64,000 nt of DNA, taken from contig NC_079880.1 of the NCBI RefSeq assembly GCF_029227915.1, forward strand, positions 32,793,501 through 32,857,500. The letters run 5' to 3'. The position numbers were made by a program, and so were the translations under genes. This DNA is from Hydractinia symbiolongicarpus (Eukaryota > Cnidaria > Hydrozoa > Anthoathecata > Hydractiniidae). Of the stretch, positions 22,642-32,359 are shown piece by piece. Numbering within the stretch: the stretch's first letter is position 1; the number at the start of each line of letters is the position of its first letter. The notes beneath the pieces are model-generated. The model searched no databases, was not told where the DNA came from, and saw only the letters and a list, made by a program, of their open reading frames with translations.

Positions 22642-23271
22642 ATGATAGAATATGTCAACTTCATGCTATTAAGCATCCTACTGAGCTTTTGCTATTTTTG
22701 TATTAAAAAATACCTCTCCATAATAAAAATGGCGGAAACAGCAATCGATAATTTAATTGGACATGATATTCCAGGTGAATTTCCACCACCACCTGAGGAT
22801 GATAAAAAGCAAAAATTGCATGAGTGTGTGTTAACTGGAAATAGCAAGCTATACTTAGGGAAAATGTATACGGAAGAGGAAATTCAAAAGCTCAAAGATG
22901 AAGAGGTAAAAACACTTTTTAGTATCTATGAAGCTAAACTATCAGGTCAGATGGTGAAGTCCTTAGGACAATCAATCATTCACATGTATTCTATGGGAGC
23001 TTGTACAGTCTTAGGAATAAACAATCAAGATGCATTGAGTAATGACCTGGAAAATGACCCCTTCTTAAACTCTGCCCTTCAAAGATTCACATGCGATTTG
23101 TATTATAAATTCGGCTCATTATTAGCACCATTCAGTGTTGGTCTTATAACCGGAAGGCATTATATCAATGGAAGAAATTTAAACCCAAATAATATAAATA
23201 TAGCAGATAATAAAAATGTCAGAAGAAAAGATCCCCATTCAAGTGACAACGAAGAACCCAAAAAAGGTTGA
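22642..23271 (+). CDS. Conserved Polinton membrane protein C
   Basis: A 209-residue open frame: an N-terminal membrane helix (residues about 6-26), a basic stop-transfer stretch, an acidic linker, then a conserved region with SLGQSIIHMYS, NNQDALSNDLENDPFLN and a hydrophobic segment near LLAPFSVGLITG. The homologue in Polinton 3 (57617-58115) has the same helix-plus-basic N-terminus, which supports the 22642 start over the internal ATG at 22729 (which sits in the AATAAAAATG context used by neighbours). The end overlaps the next gene by 56 bp. Function unknown. Confidence 0.65.
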   Translation: MIEYVNFMLLSILLSFCYFCIKKYLSIIKMAETAIDNLIGHDIPGEFPPPPEDDKKQKLHECVLTGNSKLYLGKMYTEEEIQKLKDEEVKTLFSIYEAKLSGQMVKSLGQSIIHMYSMGACTVLGINNQDALSNDLENDPFLNSALQRFTCDLYYKFGSLLAPFSVGLITGRHYINGRNLNPNNINIADNKNVRRKDPHSSDNEEPKKG

Positions 23272-23572
23272 AGCAGGTAAGAAGTTGGCGGAATACAACC
23301 GTAAAAAGCGAGAAGAATTAAAACAAGAGTCGATAATACAGATACAGACACACTCATCTCAAAAAGAAAGTGGAGAGGCAGATTCTACCACTAAACCAAA
23401 TGAAAAGCCTATTAACTACGCTATAGGTGGAATAATAGCTCTCAGTTTAGTTGGCGGCTTTGCTTATTTTGTGTATAAAAAGAAAGATCAAAATACTAAG
23501 CCAAATAATGTCCATTCCTCTCCACAAAAATCTAAAATACCTGTAAAAATAAATAAACTTGAAATGGAATAA
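23216..23572 (+). CDS. Conserved single-pass membrane protein D
   Basis: 118 residues: a basic N-terminus (VTTKNPKKVEAGKKLAEYNR), a linker, and one membrane helix at about residues 63-85 (YAIGGIIALSLVGGFAYFVY) followed by a Lys-rich tail. Homologues at 37036-37332 and 58183-58503 keep the same plan, always between genes C and E. The basic VxxGxxLAE motif is shared by all three. It may be a virion or membrane component; unknown. Confidence 0.7.
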   Translation: MSEEKIPIQVTTKNPKKVEAGKKLAEYNRKKREELKQESIIQIQTHSSQKESGEADSTTKPNEKPINYAIGGIIALSLVGGFAYFVYKKKDQNTKPNNVHSSPQKSKIPVKINKLEME

Positions 23573-23614
23573 AAGGATAATCCTGCAATATATAATCTCA
23601 CAATATATAATAAC

Positions 23615-23842
23615 ATGGACAAGAAAAGTATCGTCAATGATTTTTATCACGCATCAGTCGTTTGCGTTTTCGCTATCGGCTATTTGATGCTAGGAAAAAA
23701 GGTGTTAAAAATGTCACCTCCCTCAATTCAGAAGTTTGATTTGGAAGATACTGGAAAACTAGTTGCTATTGTTGCTGCTAGTGAAATAACAAGAGAATAC
23801 TTAATTAGGCAAGAAATTTTACCTGAAAATATCAATACCTAA
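23615..23842 (+). CDS. Conserved small protein E
   Basis: 75 residues. N-terminal amphipathic helix, then a Gly/Lys motif (LGKKVLKMSPPS, compare AGKKFLGISSPS and AKKALGVSRPGAK in the other two Polintons), then an alanine-rich hydrophobic helix ending EYLIRQEIL. Present in all three Polintons directly after gene D. Function unknown; a small membrane-associated virion protein is possible. Confidence 0.65.
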   Translation: MDKKSIVNDFYHASVVCVFAIGYLMLGKKVLKMSPPSIQKFDLEDTGKLVAIVAASEITREYLIRQEILPENINT

Positions 23843-23846
23843 ATAT

Positions 23847-24269
23847 ATGGCTTCAATTGCAATGATGTTAGGAGGTGCTTTAACTAACGCTTTAGCTTTT
23901 ACAGGATCAAGCTATCTCTTTTCAAGTTTATCCAAAGACAGAATCGATAAGGAAAGAAAGCAACATGATTTAGCAGTTGAACAATTACAAAAAGCCCAGG
24001 TTTTATGGCAACAAAAAAGACAAGAGAGAATAGACTTTATTAATAAGCAGCTCAGACTTGGAAAGAAAGCTCAAGGCAAATTCATAGAATTAAACGATGC
24101 AATGCGCGAATATAGCAAAGTGTTTGGAGATAAACTTGAACCTTTACCACGGGAGCCTGTATTGAGCGACTTTTATACATCGAGTCAGGATCAACATGAA
24201 AGGGAATTGGCATTTAATACTTTAAGTATGCTTGGAATTGGTGAAATTGTGTGGTATTTTGAGAGATAA
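23847..24269 (+). CDS. Conserved protein F (hydrophobic N-terminus, coiled coil)
   Basis: 140 residues: glycine/alanine-rich hydrophobic start (residues 1-28), a long charged helix with QQKRQERIDFINKQLR (compare RDRQAKIDWYNKQREIKRQA in Polinton 2), then a short hydrophobic C-terminus. The start ATG follows the previous stop by 4 bases, so the pair is probably co-transcribed. The homologue is at 39076-39462. It ends in a hairpin shared with the convergent gene G. Function unknown. Confidence 0.65.
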   Translation: MASIAMMLGGALTNALAFTGSSYLFSSLSKDRIDKERKQHDLAVEQLQKAQVLWQQKRQERIDFINKQLRLGKKAQGKFIELNDAMREYSKVFGDKLEPLPREPVLSDFYTSSQDQHERELAFNTLSMLGIGEIVWYFER

Positions 24270-24280
24270 GGAGCAAAAAC

Positions 24281-24305
24281 TATGTTACATGATACATGTA
24301 ACATA
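24281..24305. terminator. Bidirectional hairpin between convergent genes F and G
   Basis: TATGTTACAT (24281-24290) and ATGTAACATA (24296-24305) form a perfect 10-bp stem with a 5-base loop. The two genes end 12 and 16 bases away on either side. Confidence 0.65.
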
Positions 24306-24320
24306 TAAGCTGTAAAAGCA

Positions 24321-25526
24321 TTAACGCTTTGTCATGAGATAGGTGTATATTAGACCTCCGATTCCAACTACTAAAGCCCATAGGTTTTGGCTCAACCAAC
24401 CTACCACTTTTTTCGCTCGATTGAGTATCCATGATACGATGGATCCTAATATGCCTGGTAAAGCTGCTGCAGCTTTACCTGCTAGACTTCCTAAAAGAGA
24501 CCCTAACGCCTTCAACTTGTTTTTTATCCATTCCTTTGCACCGTCCTTTTTATCATCACCTTTGTTAGGATTTTGTGATTGACTTGTTGACCCACCACCT
24601 CCAGGTAATAAAGCTTCTACAAGGACACCAATAGCCATACCAAACGCTGTTAATATGCTAACAACAGTGATACCTTGTTCACGGAATAGTGTTCGTATCT
24701 TTTCACTCAATGTAGTATCTTTGTTAAGGAGTTTAGTAATCGTCTCCTTGAAGCCTTCTTATTTGACTGTTAAGTTTACCTTTGAGAATATCGATAATCT
24801 CCTGTCGACCTTTCAACTCATTTTGCAAACCTTTCAACCTTTCTTTCATTTCATTTTGTTGTTTCTCAGTCATATTTGGTGTGTTTTCCATCTCTTCCAA
24901 TTTGTTTTTTTCTCTATCAATATGCTGTTCGAGTTGAACCTTTTTTGCAACTTCATCTTGAAGACTTCCTCGTATATTTCTCAATGATCTATCTAATCCT
25001 AACAATTCACGCATAGGATATTCAAATAGATCACCGGTCTGAGTTGATTTATGATCAGTTGATTGGCTTACCAGATGTTCTGTGCTATCACTTATATTTT
25101 CAATAATTGTAACCAGCTCAATGTCAGTTGCATTTGTTAATGTAGACGTTGAAGGTAACTCATCATCAAGTTTATTAAGAGCTGCAGCTTGTCGGGCTGT
25201 AATCTTACCCTTAGTTTTCCATTGTTTGTCAATGGCCTGTTATCGTCTTTGTAGTATAGTTCACCATCCCTAACTTCAAACAGGTCGGTATATAACACCT
25301 CAGGTTTTGGTTGGAATCTTTCAGATAATCTATCATACAGCCCTTCACCTATTTCCTGCAAAACTCTAGTATTCTGACTGAGACCTCCGAATGATGTTTC
25401 TTTTTCACCTGATGTATGTATTTGTACACCTGTATGGTCTCCAGTAGGTATGAGAGGAAGCGTTTCATCGGTACCTTCATCAGGTTTTCCATGTTCACCA
25501 AAAGGGTCAATGTCAATTTCTGCCAT
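24321..25526 (-). pseudogene. Conserved protein G (coiled coil plus Gly-rich membrane C-terminus)
   Basis: About 400 codons on the minus strand in three frames. N-terminal part (25526-25137) is acidic; the middle (25014-24733) is a clear coiled coil (EKNKLEEMEN, QNEMKERLKGLQNELK); the C-terminus (24710-24321) has two hydrophobic helices separated by a Gly/Ser and Lys-rich stretch, with LAGKAAAALPGILGSIVSWIL in the second. The C-terminal part matches the intact frame at 41601-41966. Two frame changes make it a pseudogene. The Gly-Ala-Pro membrane segment could disrupt membranes during entry; that is inference. Confidence 0.6.
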
Positions 25527-25579
25527 TTTATTTATTTAGAGGGTAGTTTTTTATAAGATAATTTACCTCTAAAATAAAA

Positions 25580-26179
25580 ATGAGTTTTAAAATTTATCCA
25601 AAGTTACCCACTGCTCCTGAGCATTCGAGTGAGCAAGACAAGTTTAACACAAGTATTGTGAATTCTCAACTTGAAAAGTGGATAAAATTAAAAAACAAAT
25701 TCAACACCAAATATGAGAAATACAACAAAGCACTACACCGATTAATGCTTTTAAATATCAGCTCAAGCGCTTTAACCATTAGCTCTGGTATTAGTTCAAT
25801 AGCAACAGGCGGTACTCTTATTGGAATTCCCATTTCTGTCGGATTAGGTGGCGTAGCCTTAGCCGGTTCTATTTCCACTAGCATTATCACAGCGTTGATT
25901 AAAAAATACCAAAAGAAACTCGACAAAGCCATGAAATTATATGATGTTGTAACATCTGCAATTACTGTGTTTGAAACCACTATCTCAAAAGCATTGAATG
26001 ATGGAAAGATTACCCACAAAGACTTTCAAGCTTTGGGTGGTATATACTACGAAGCTCTAGAAAAAATGACCACAACAGATGGAAAGATGGAGAGTGAAAC
26101 ACGCAATCAGTATGAGAAAAGTTTAATGGCAGAAACTAAAAATCTAAAAAAGACGTTAAATCCAGAACAAAGGTCGTAA
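25580..26179 (+). CDS. Conserved protein H (central hydrophobic Gly-rich segment)
   Basis: 199 residues: helical, charged N-terminus, a long hydrophobic Ser/Gly/Ile-rich middle (residues about 55-105, including SSIATGGTLIGIPISVGLGG), a helical C-terminus. The gene starts in an ATAAAAATG context, divergent from gene G. I recall similar proteins in cnidarian Polintons but cannot name a function. Intact frame. Confidence 0.65.
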   Translation: MSFKIYPKLPTAPEHSSEQDKFNTSIVNSQLEKWIKLKNKFNTKYEKYNKALHRLMLLNISSSALTISSGISSIATGGTLIGIPISVGLGGVALAGSISTSIITALIKKYQKKLDKAMKLYDVVTSAITVFETTISKALNDGKITHKDFQALGGIYYEALEKMTTTDGKMESETRNQYEKSLMAETKNLKKTLNPEQRS

Positions 26180-26262
26180 TATGTGCTTGTGTACCATTCA
26201 TATATTTCATATGCTATTTGAAAAATTAATATTTGAAAGTGGTATAAAGAGATATAATCGCG

Positions 26263-26271
26263 TATATATAA
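26263..26271 (+). promoter_or_regulatory. TATA-like box before gene I
   Basis: TATATATAA ends 12 bases before the ATG at 26284. A similar box precedes the SAP gene. A viral-style short leader is implied if it is used. Confidence 0.35.
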
Positions 26272-26283
26272 CCGAAACAAACG

Positions 26284-26514
26284 ATGGAATTTCCAACAGC
26301 TGAAACATTTGAACAAAACATGGAACGATTTGTTCCAATCATAAAATGGAGAGAGCTACCTGAAAACGGATTTACCTTGTTAAATCTGTGAGTGAGATAG
26401 ACACACCTGCGTCTAAAGCTGGTTCTGGAACAGCTATGTATGCAGAGGTCCAAGACATAAAAGGAAATATATATATAAGACGTGGTTACCCTCAAAACTT
26501 TGCATTGAATTAAA
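26284..26514 (+). pseudogene. Conserved small protein I, frameshifted
   Basis: Starts MEFPTAETF and reads about 35 codons, then shifts frame near 26388 and continues through IDTPASKAGSGT and NIYIRRGYP to a stop at 26514. The layout resembles short proteins of cnidarian Polintons and DNA viruses that I cannot assign. One frameshift. Confidence 0.45.
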
Positions 26515-26695
26515 AGATTATAGTTAGAACTCTAGAGAAGCCTTTGTTAGATCAAAAGGTCTTGAGCATTCTCAAAAGAATCATGAAAGGCAGTTTTTTA
26601 ATTATGACATTATGTGGCGCTAAACCCTGCAAGACAAAATCACAATCATCTTTACTAGAAACAAGTAAAGATACGTTTTATGCATCGCCCCTTTT
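26515..26695. other. Short intergenic region
   Basis: Lies between gene I and the integrase on opposite strands. Contains a possible remnant (LEKPLLDQ-like frame) but nothing I can support as a gene. Confidence 0.4.
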
Positions 26696-27675
26696 TTACC
26701 AACCTTGCACATAATTAGGAGGTAATTCTATATCTTCAGGTATTAACATCAATTCTTCTTTTACAAAAGCTCGTTTAGGTCCATCTTGAACATAGTACAT
26801 TACACGGTTACCAGGTTGCACTATTACCTCACGCAATCTATATGTGTTTTTGACCATATTTTATCAGTTTCTCGTCTCTGCCTATCATCATGTTCTTCAC
26901 CTGGTTGTAATAAATATCTATACAAACCATCTTGAGATAATTCTACTTCAGGTGGATAATTCTCTCGTTTAGCAAGAGGCACCTCTTTCATTTTAATAGC
27001 ATCTTTTGGTTTTATACCAATCATCTGCGTCATTGTATCGTTTAACCTATCAATCAGTTTATATAAATGCTTAACCCATGTAGATGATACCTTTTCTGAA
27101 TCATTTAGTTCTTGAGCATCTTGTATTTTGAATAAATTTTCATCAGCAAGTATCTTGTTCAACGCCTCAACAAAAGCTGTGTGGGTATGCTTATATTTTG
27201 TAGTCGCTCTTTTAATTTCAACCTTATGCTTATTCAACAATTTTGATACATCTGCTTTGAATTCTGAACCATTATCACATTGGAAAGTTTTCGGATAAGT
27301 TAATGGTCCAGCTTTGTAAATGTCTTCAATCATAGCAGCAACCTCTTTGGCTTTCTTAGTCTTCAAAGGTCGGGCTACTTTGTATCTGGAAGCAACATCG
27401 ATTCCAGACAAAATATACTTATATTTATTACCATACAATATGTCACCAGGCATGTACAATAAATCGAATTGATGTAAATCATTAGGAGTAGTCACATTAT
27501 AATGAGGTCTTTCAACATGTTTTGGAGCAGGTACTTGCCAAAATGCTTGTTTTGATAGCCACTTCTTAATCTCCTTTAGCTTGAAACCAAATCCTCTTAA
27601 ATTTTGAACAGCCTTTTGTCCTTTTCATAAATTTTGAGGTTGATAGTAAATCTCTTGAAGTTTAGAGTTTGACAT
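26696..27675 (-). pseudogene. Polinton 1 retroviral-type integrase
   Basis: Inserts the element DNA into the genome. N-terminal helical region from ATG at 27675, then the DDE core: QFDLLYMPGD (Asp 1), FQCDNGSEFK (Asp 2), TAFVEALNK (Glu), all intact. A C-terminal barrel-like domain follows (YVQDGPKRAFVKEELMLI). A stop near codon 15 and a frameshift near 26830 break it. The Polinton 2 counterpart at 38024-39043 has the same three catalytic residues. It is transcribed away from the SAP-polymerase pair. Confidence 0.88.
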
Positions 27676-27751
27676 TTTTTTATTTATCCACACCTTTATT
27701 TTTGTTATGATGTAGCACGACAAAAGTGCCTTAAACGTATTTTATTGATTA

Positions 27752-27760
27752 TATATAAGG
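27752..27760 (+). promoter_or_regulatory. TATA-like box before the SAP gene
   Basis: TATATAAGG lies 7 bases upstream of the ATG at 27768. It is between the divergent integrase and SAP genes. Confidence 0.35.
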
Positions 27761-27767
27761 AATAAAG

Positions 27768-28067
27768 ATGGCTAATAAATCCGAATTACACCGCGATACT
27801 CTCGTATCAGACTATAAATCACTGAAAGTTAAGGCGCTACAAAAATTATGTGCGTCACGAAAAATAAAATATATTTCCCTAATGACTAAAGCTAAGTTGA
27901 TTGATGTGCTTGAAAAGAATGAAAAGGATCCATCTCATATTGTTGATCCTGATACTCAACAAGCTTGGATTAAATACATCTCAACCTGGATTCAAAACAA
28001 CAGAGAGAGATATCTCAGCTCTCAAAAACGTTACAATGACAAGAGGGCTTCCAAAAAGATGAAATGA
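27768..28067 (+). CDS. SAP-domain protein, Polinton 1
   Basis: 99 residues with a SAP fold at about 16-50 (LKVKALQKLCASRKIKYISL then MTKAKLIDVLE). The C-terminal half resembles the duplicated SAP proteins at 9.5 and 12.2 kb (INNPEKAAPK there, IQNNRERYLSS here). It lies directly upstream of the polymerase, as in the other copies, and likely binds element DNA. A hairpin follows the stop. Intact. Confidence 0.75.
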   Translation: MANKSELHRDTLVSDYKSLKVKALQKLCASRKIKYISLMTKAKLIDVLEKNEKDPSHIVDPDTQQAWIKYISTWIQNNRERYLSSQKRYNDKRASKKMK

Positions 28068-28082
28068 AATTGACCTCGCTTG

Positions 28083-28107
28083 TTTGTTACTTAATGCGAG
28101 TAACAAA
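28083..28107 (+). terminator. Hairpin after the SAP gene
   Basis: TTTGTTACT (28083-28091) pairs perfectly with AGTAACAAA (28099-28107), loop of 7, 15 bases after the stop. The arms share TTTGTTAC with the ATPase hairpin at 22280. Confidence 0.65.
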
Positions 28108-28181
28108 ACCCGATGGTGGAAAAGTGAAAAAGATCTTAAAGAGTTATAATCGTGATAATATGTCACAAACATATCACCACT

Positions 28182-31100
28182 ATGGCTTCTCAAAATACTG
28201 TTGTTGAATTAACGCGAAATACCGCCCTCCTGTGCCAGCGCCGAGACCTGTACCAGCGCCTAGACCTACTAGGCCTGTGCCAGCGCCGAGACCTACTAGA
28301 CCTGTGCCAGCGCCTAGACCGATGAGGAATGTCAAACCTGTCACAATTATTCCTAGCCAACAAGACATGGATTTGTTTGAGCAGCAAGAAATGGTAAAAA
28401 ATAGACCACAGGTAAAAAGCAAGTTGAATGAATGGAGGAAATGGTTAGTAAATCATGTACCTAAAGCTATTAAGGAGAAAACGAGTAAAGCTTTCAGAAC
28501 CCTGAAGGATAAGATTCTGGATTTGTATAAAAAGGGCAGCGGAGAGAAAGAGGAGGAAGAGGTGAAAGAGGTGGAAGGGGAAAAACCCTATACTCCTATT
28601 GAAGAAGCGTTTGATGGATCCTACAAAAGGTTTAACATAACCTCCGATGGGAAGAAGAGCGTCAAAGTCTTTTTCAAAAAGGTTCAGCCTATCGTTAAGA
28701 GGTTGATGAGGGGCGTGCTCAAGCTGAAAAAGTCGTTGAAGACCCAGGCGACTTTATGGGTGCGATGGGTAAGGGAGGATGGTAAGAAAAGGATCTATGT
28801 CGATAAAGCGTTCAAAGGCTATATGGAGATAATCCACAACAAGGGCGACATTTCTGATGTTTTCGATCGGATGCGTAATAAGATAATCGAGCAGATTGAA
28901 AACCCTGCGCTACCCAACAGTGGATTCACAATCGATAAAATCTTGCATATGCATGTGGACTTTCATAAGCTAAAATTAACGAGAGGTAGCTCTTATTTAC
29001 CTCTACCTGTCAATTTCAGTGGAAAGCGATCTGTGATTAATCCTAAAAATGAAGATGATTAGGAATGTTTTAGGTGGGCTATTATCGCTGCGCTTAACCA
29101 CAAGCAGATCAAAAGTAATCCTGTGCGTATCTCAATCCTTAAGAAGCATGATAAGTATGACTGGGATGGTCTATCTTTCCCGATGGCGCTAAACAAGATA
29201 GATTTGTTTGAGAGAAGGAACCCCGATGTCGCTGTGCATGTTTTAACAAAAGACGGGATAGAAGATGTCTATTTGTGTCGTAAGTCAAAACATATTGATC
29301 GCAAAGAAACAGTTGTTTTGTTTCAATTGTGTGAAAAGGATAAGAGACATTATATAGCTGTTAAGAACTTGAGCGGTGTCCTGAGCAAGGACAACTCGAA
29401 GCACGAACATAAGGAGCATTATTGCTTGAATTGTCTCTCTGGTTTTCCAAGCGAACAAAATAGGGATGACCACTTTGAGTATGCTCTCTCAAACAAACTT
29501 AAGATTCAATTTCCTAAAGAAAGTACCGTTAAATTTAATAGGGGTCAGTATCAGCTCAAAGCACCTTTCATTATGTATGCTGATTTCGAAGCTTTCACAA
29601 AAGAGTTGCCCGAAGAAGAGACAAAATGCGGATCATCCACCGAAAAACTAGGTAAACATATCCCCACAGGTTTCTGTTGTTATAGAAAATATGCTCATGG
29701 TGAAGTTCCAGACCTTCTGACGTTTTACCGCGGTGAGGACTGTGTTTTACGCTTTAAGAATCATATAGTTTCTGAGGCGAAAAGGCTATACAATATGTTT
29801 CCCGAGAAAGCAATGACTCCTCTGACAAAAGAAGAACGTGATGGCTATGAAAATGCCACTAAATGCCACATTTGCATGAAAGAATTTGATGACAAGGATT
29901 ACATCAAGGTTAGAGATCACTGTCATTTTACCGGCAAGTTTCGTGGGGCTGCTCATCGAGAATGTAATATCCGATACAAGGTACCTAATTATATTCCGGT
30001 TGTCTTCCATAATCTGAGTGGCTACGATGCACATCTATTTATCAAAGAGCTTGCGAAGCAGCATGGAAAAGAAAATGTGAGCGTCATCGTTGAAAATAAA
30101 GAGAAATATATCTCTTTCTCGACGGATGTTAAGGTTGGCGGATACATTGACAAAAATGGAGAGACTAAAGCCAAAAAGATACAGCTGAGATTCATCGATT
30201 CGGTTCGTTTCATGGTTAGCAGCTTGGATTCGTTGGTAAACAATCTATCTGATGATCAGTGTAAAAATCTTCGAAAATTCTTCAATGATAATGAGCAATT
30301 CAAAATAATGAGAAGAAACGATGTATACATGGGTATACATCCTTTCTTCTCATTATTTTGAATTGCTCATTAATATGAATATGTTGATTCATTCGATAGG
30401 TTTAATGAAACTAAACTTCCGGCGAAAGATGATTTTTATAGCAGGTTGAACATGAGTGGTATCAGTGATGCCGACTATGCGCATGCTCAAAAGGTATGGA
30501 AAGACATGAAAGTTGAAAATATGGGTGTTTATCATGATATCTACCTCAAGACAGACGTTCTATTGCTTGCTGATGTTTTTGAGACTTTTAGGGAAACATG
30601 CTTGACAAACTATAAACTGGATCCTGCGTATTTTTACACTGCTCCGGGATTAGCCTGGCAGGTGTGTTTGAAAAAGACCGAGATTAAGCTAGATTTGTTG
30701 CATGATATAGATATTTTTCTCTTCGTAGAGCGAGGTATTAGGGGTGGTCTCTGTCAGGCTGTTCATAGGCACACCAAAGCTAATAACAAATATATGGGTG
30801 AAAAATATAAGACTTCTGAAGAGACCACCTATCTACAATATCTCGATGCGAACAATCTGTATGGATGGGCCATGATTCAGAAGCTACCGACAGGAGGATT
30901 TAGGTGGGTCGATGAGAGTAAATTTTCGCCTAGAATGATTTCAAAGTTGGCAAATAAAAACGGTGAAAAGGGTTACTTCCTCAAAGTTGATGTAAGCTAT
31001 CCAAAAGAACTTCATGATTCTCATAATGATCTCCCTTTTCTACCAGAGAGGAAGGAGATTAATGGCGTCGAAAAGCTGACACCGTGCCTTTCAGACAAGA

Positions 31101-32060
31101 AGAACTATGTGATTCATATCCGTGCGCTTGATCAAGCGTTGGGGCATGGTCTTGTTCTTGAGAGGGTTTATAGAGTACTTAGATTTAAGCAAAGCGCATG
31201 GTTAAAGTCGTACATAGATTTTAACACTGATTTGCGTACAAAATCAACGAATGACTTCGTAAAAAGATTTCTTCAAGCTCATGAACAACAGTGTGTTCGG
31301 TAAAACTATGGAAAACCAGCGTAAGCACAAAGATATACGTTTGGCTACCAGTCGAAAACAATATGAAAAGCTGGTGATGAAGCCCAACTTCAAGGGTGCT
31401 ATCTGTTTCTCAGAAACACTGATGGGTGTCGAAATGCAAAAAATCAAAGCCGTATTGAGCAAGCCAATCTACCTAGGACTGGCAATTCTCGACTTGTCTA
31501 AGATAGTTATGTATGAGTTCCACTATAATTATATGAGACCAAAATATGGTGACAACCTAAAGCTTTGCTACATGGATACAGATTCATTCGTTTATCATAT
31601 CAAAACCGACGACTTTTACAAAGATATCGCCGACGATGTAGCTTTGAGATTTGACACATCAGGGTACGATAAGAAAGATGGTAGACCTCTACCATTAGGT
31701 TTGAATAAAAAGATCATTGGTCTGATGAAGGACGAGTTAGGTGGTAAGGTAATGACGGAGTTTGTCGCCCTAAGAGCGAAAACCTATGCATATAAACAGC
31801 TCGACGGAAAAGAAGGCAAGATGCGCAAGGGGGTTAAGAAGTGTGTGGTGAAGAAGACCATAGGGTTTGATGATTACAAGGGATGCTTGCTCGATGGTGT
31901 AAATATTTACAGAGAGCAGATGACTTTCCAATCGATTAAGCATGATATTCACACCGTAAAAACAAATAAGCTCGCTCTCAATGCAGATGATGACAAAAGA
32001 ATTATCGTTGATGGTATTTCTACACTAGCTAGAGGCCATTATAAACACCTAGAGGAATAG
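28182..32060 (+). pseudogene. Polinton 1 family B DNA polymerase (protein-primed type)
   Basis: Replicates the element. In order: a Pro-rich repeat (PAPRPTRPV, 28232-28320); basic N-terminal domain; a Cys/His domain (ECFRWAI and HYIAVKNLSG); a zinc-finger-like CLNCLSGF; exonuclease motif I (MYADFEAF); an HNH/endonuclease VII-like zinc insert (CHIC, RDHCHFTGKFRGAAH, CN); motif II (HNLSGYDAHLF); motif III (YLKTDVLLLADVFE); polymerase A (YLDANNLYGWAM), B (NSVFGKTMEN), C (YMDTDS) and LRAKTYAY. All catalytic motifs survive. Breaks: an N-terminal frame change, a TAG at 29060-29062, a palindrome at 30289-30372 and a one-base shift near 31255. The stop lies inside the right terminal repeat. Confidence 0.9.
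30289..30372. repeat. Snap-back palindrome inside the Polinton 1 polymerase gene
   Basis: Two 40-bp arms (30289-30328, 30333-30372) with one mismatch and a 4-base centre. Coding before it ends in the left arm and coding after it resumes immediately past the right arm, whose reverse complement carries the codons expected at the join. It looks like an inverted duplication without loss of sequence. Confidence 0.85.
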
Positions 32061-32359
32061 TATAACACGATATGAAGGAACATAGGGCTCAGGGGGATGT
32101 GGGGAGGGGTGGGTGGAGATATGACAACACGGTATCACATTACTTTTCAAATTAGCGTTAATTTGAAATTACTTTTGCGGTGGTATAATAAAACCTCCGA
32201 ATTCGGATGACTACATTAATTGTCCTAACATGAGACGGAGATTTGAAGGGCTTCGAAGGTCGATTGTCCTGGGATGAATTTTAACGGTGAATTTTAAAGG
32301 GCATTTGCGCTAAGATCATGAGGGATGAATTGCACTAACATCGGCATTTTCCTATCTCT
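32036..32359. repeat. Polinton 1 right terminal inverted repeat
   Basis: Reverse complement of 14684-14991. Contains the last eight codons of the polymerase. Confidence 0.9.

Larger units (their letters stand above)
14684..32359 (+). mobile_element. Polinton 1 (Maverick), near-complete, 17.7 kb
   Basis: Bounded by inverted repeats of about 310-324 bp starting AGAGATAGGAAAATG, with a 6-bp target duplication, inserted in a gypsy reverse transcriptase gene. It encodes integrase, family B DNA polymerase, major and minor capsid proteins, packaging ATPase and a set of small proteins. Without the 2.65-kb CR1/Rex-like insertion it would be about 15.0 kb, within the usual Polinton range. I found no adenovirus-type maturation protease. 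At least five genes are broken, so it is a decayed copy, though its small genes are mostly open. Confidence 0.92.
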
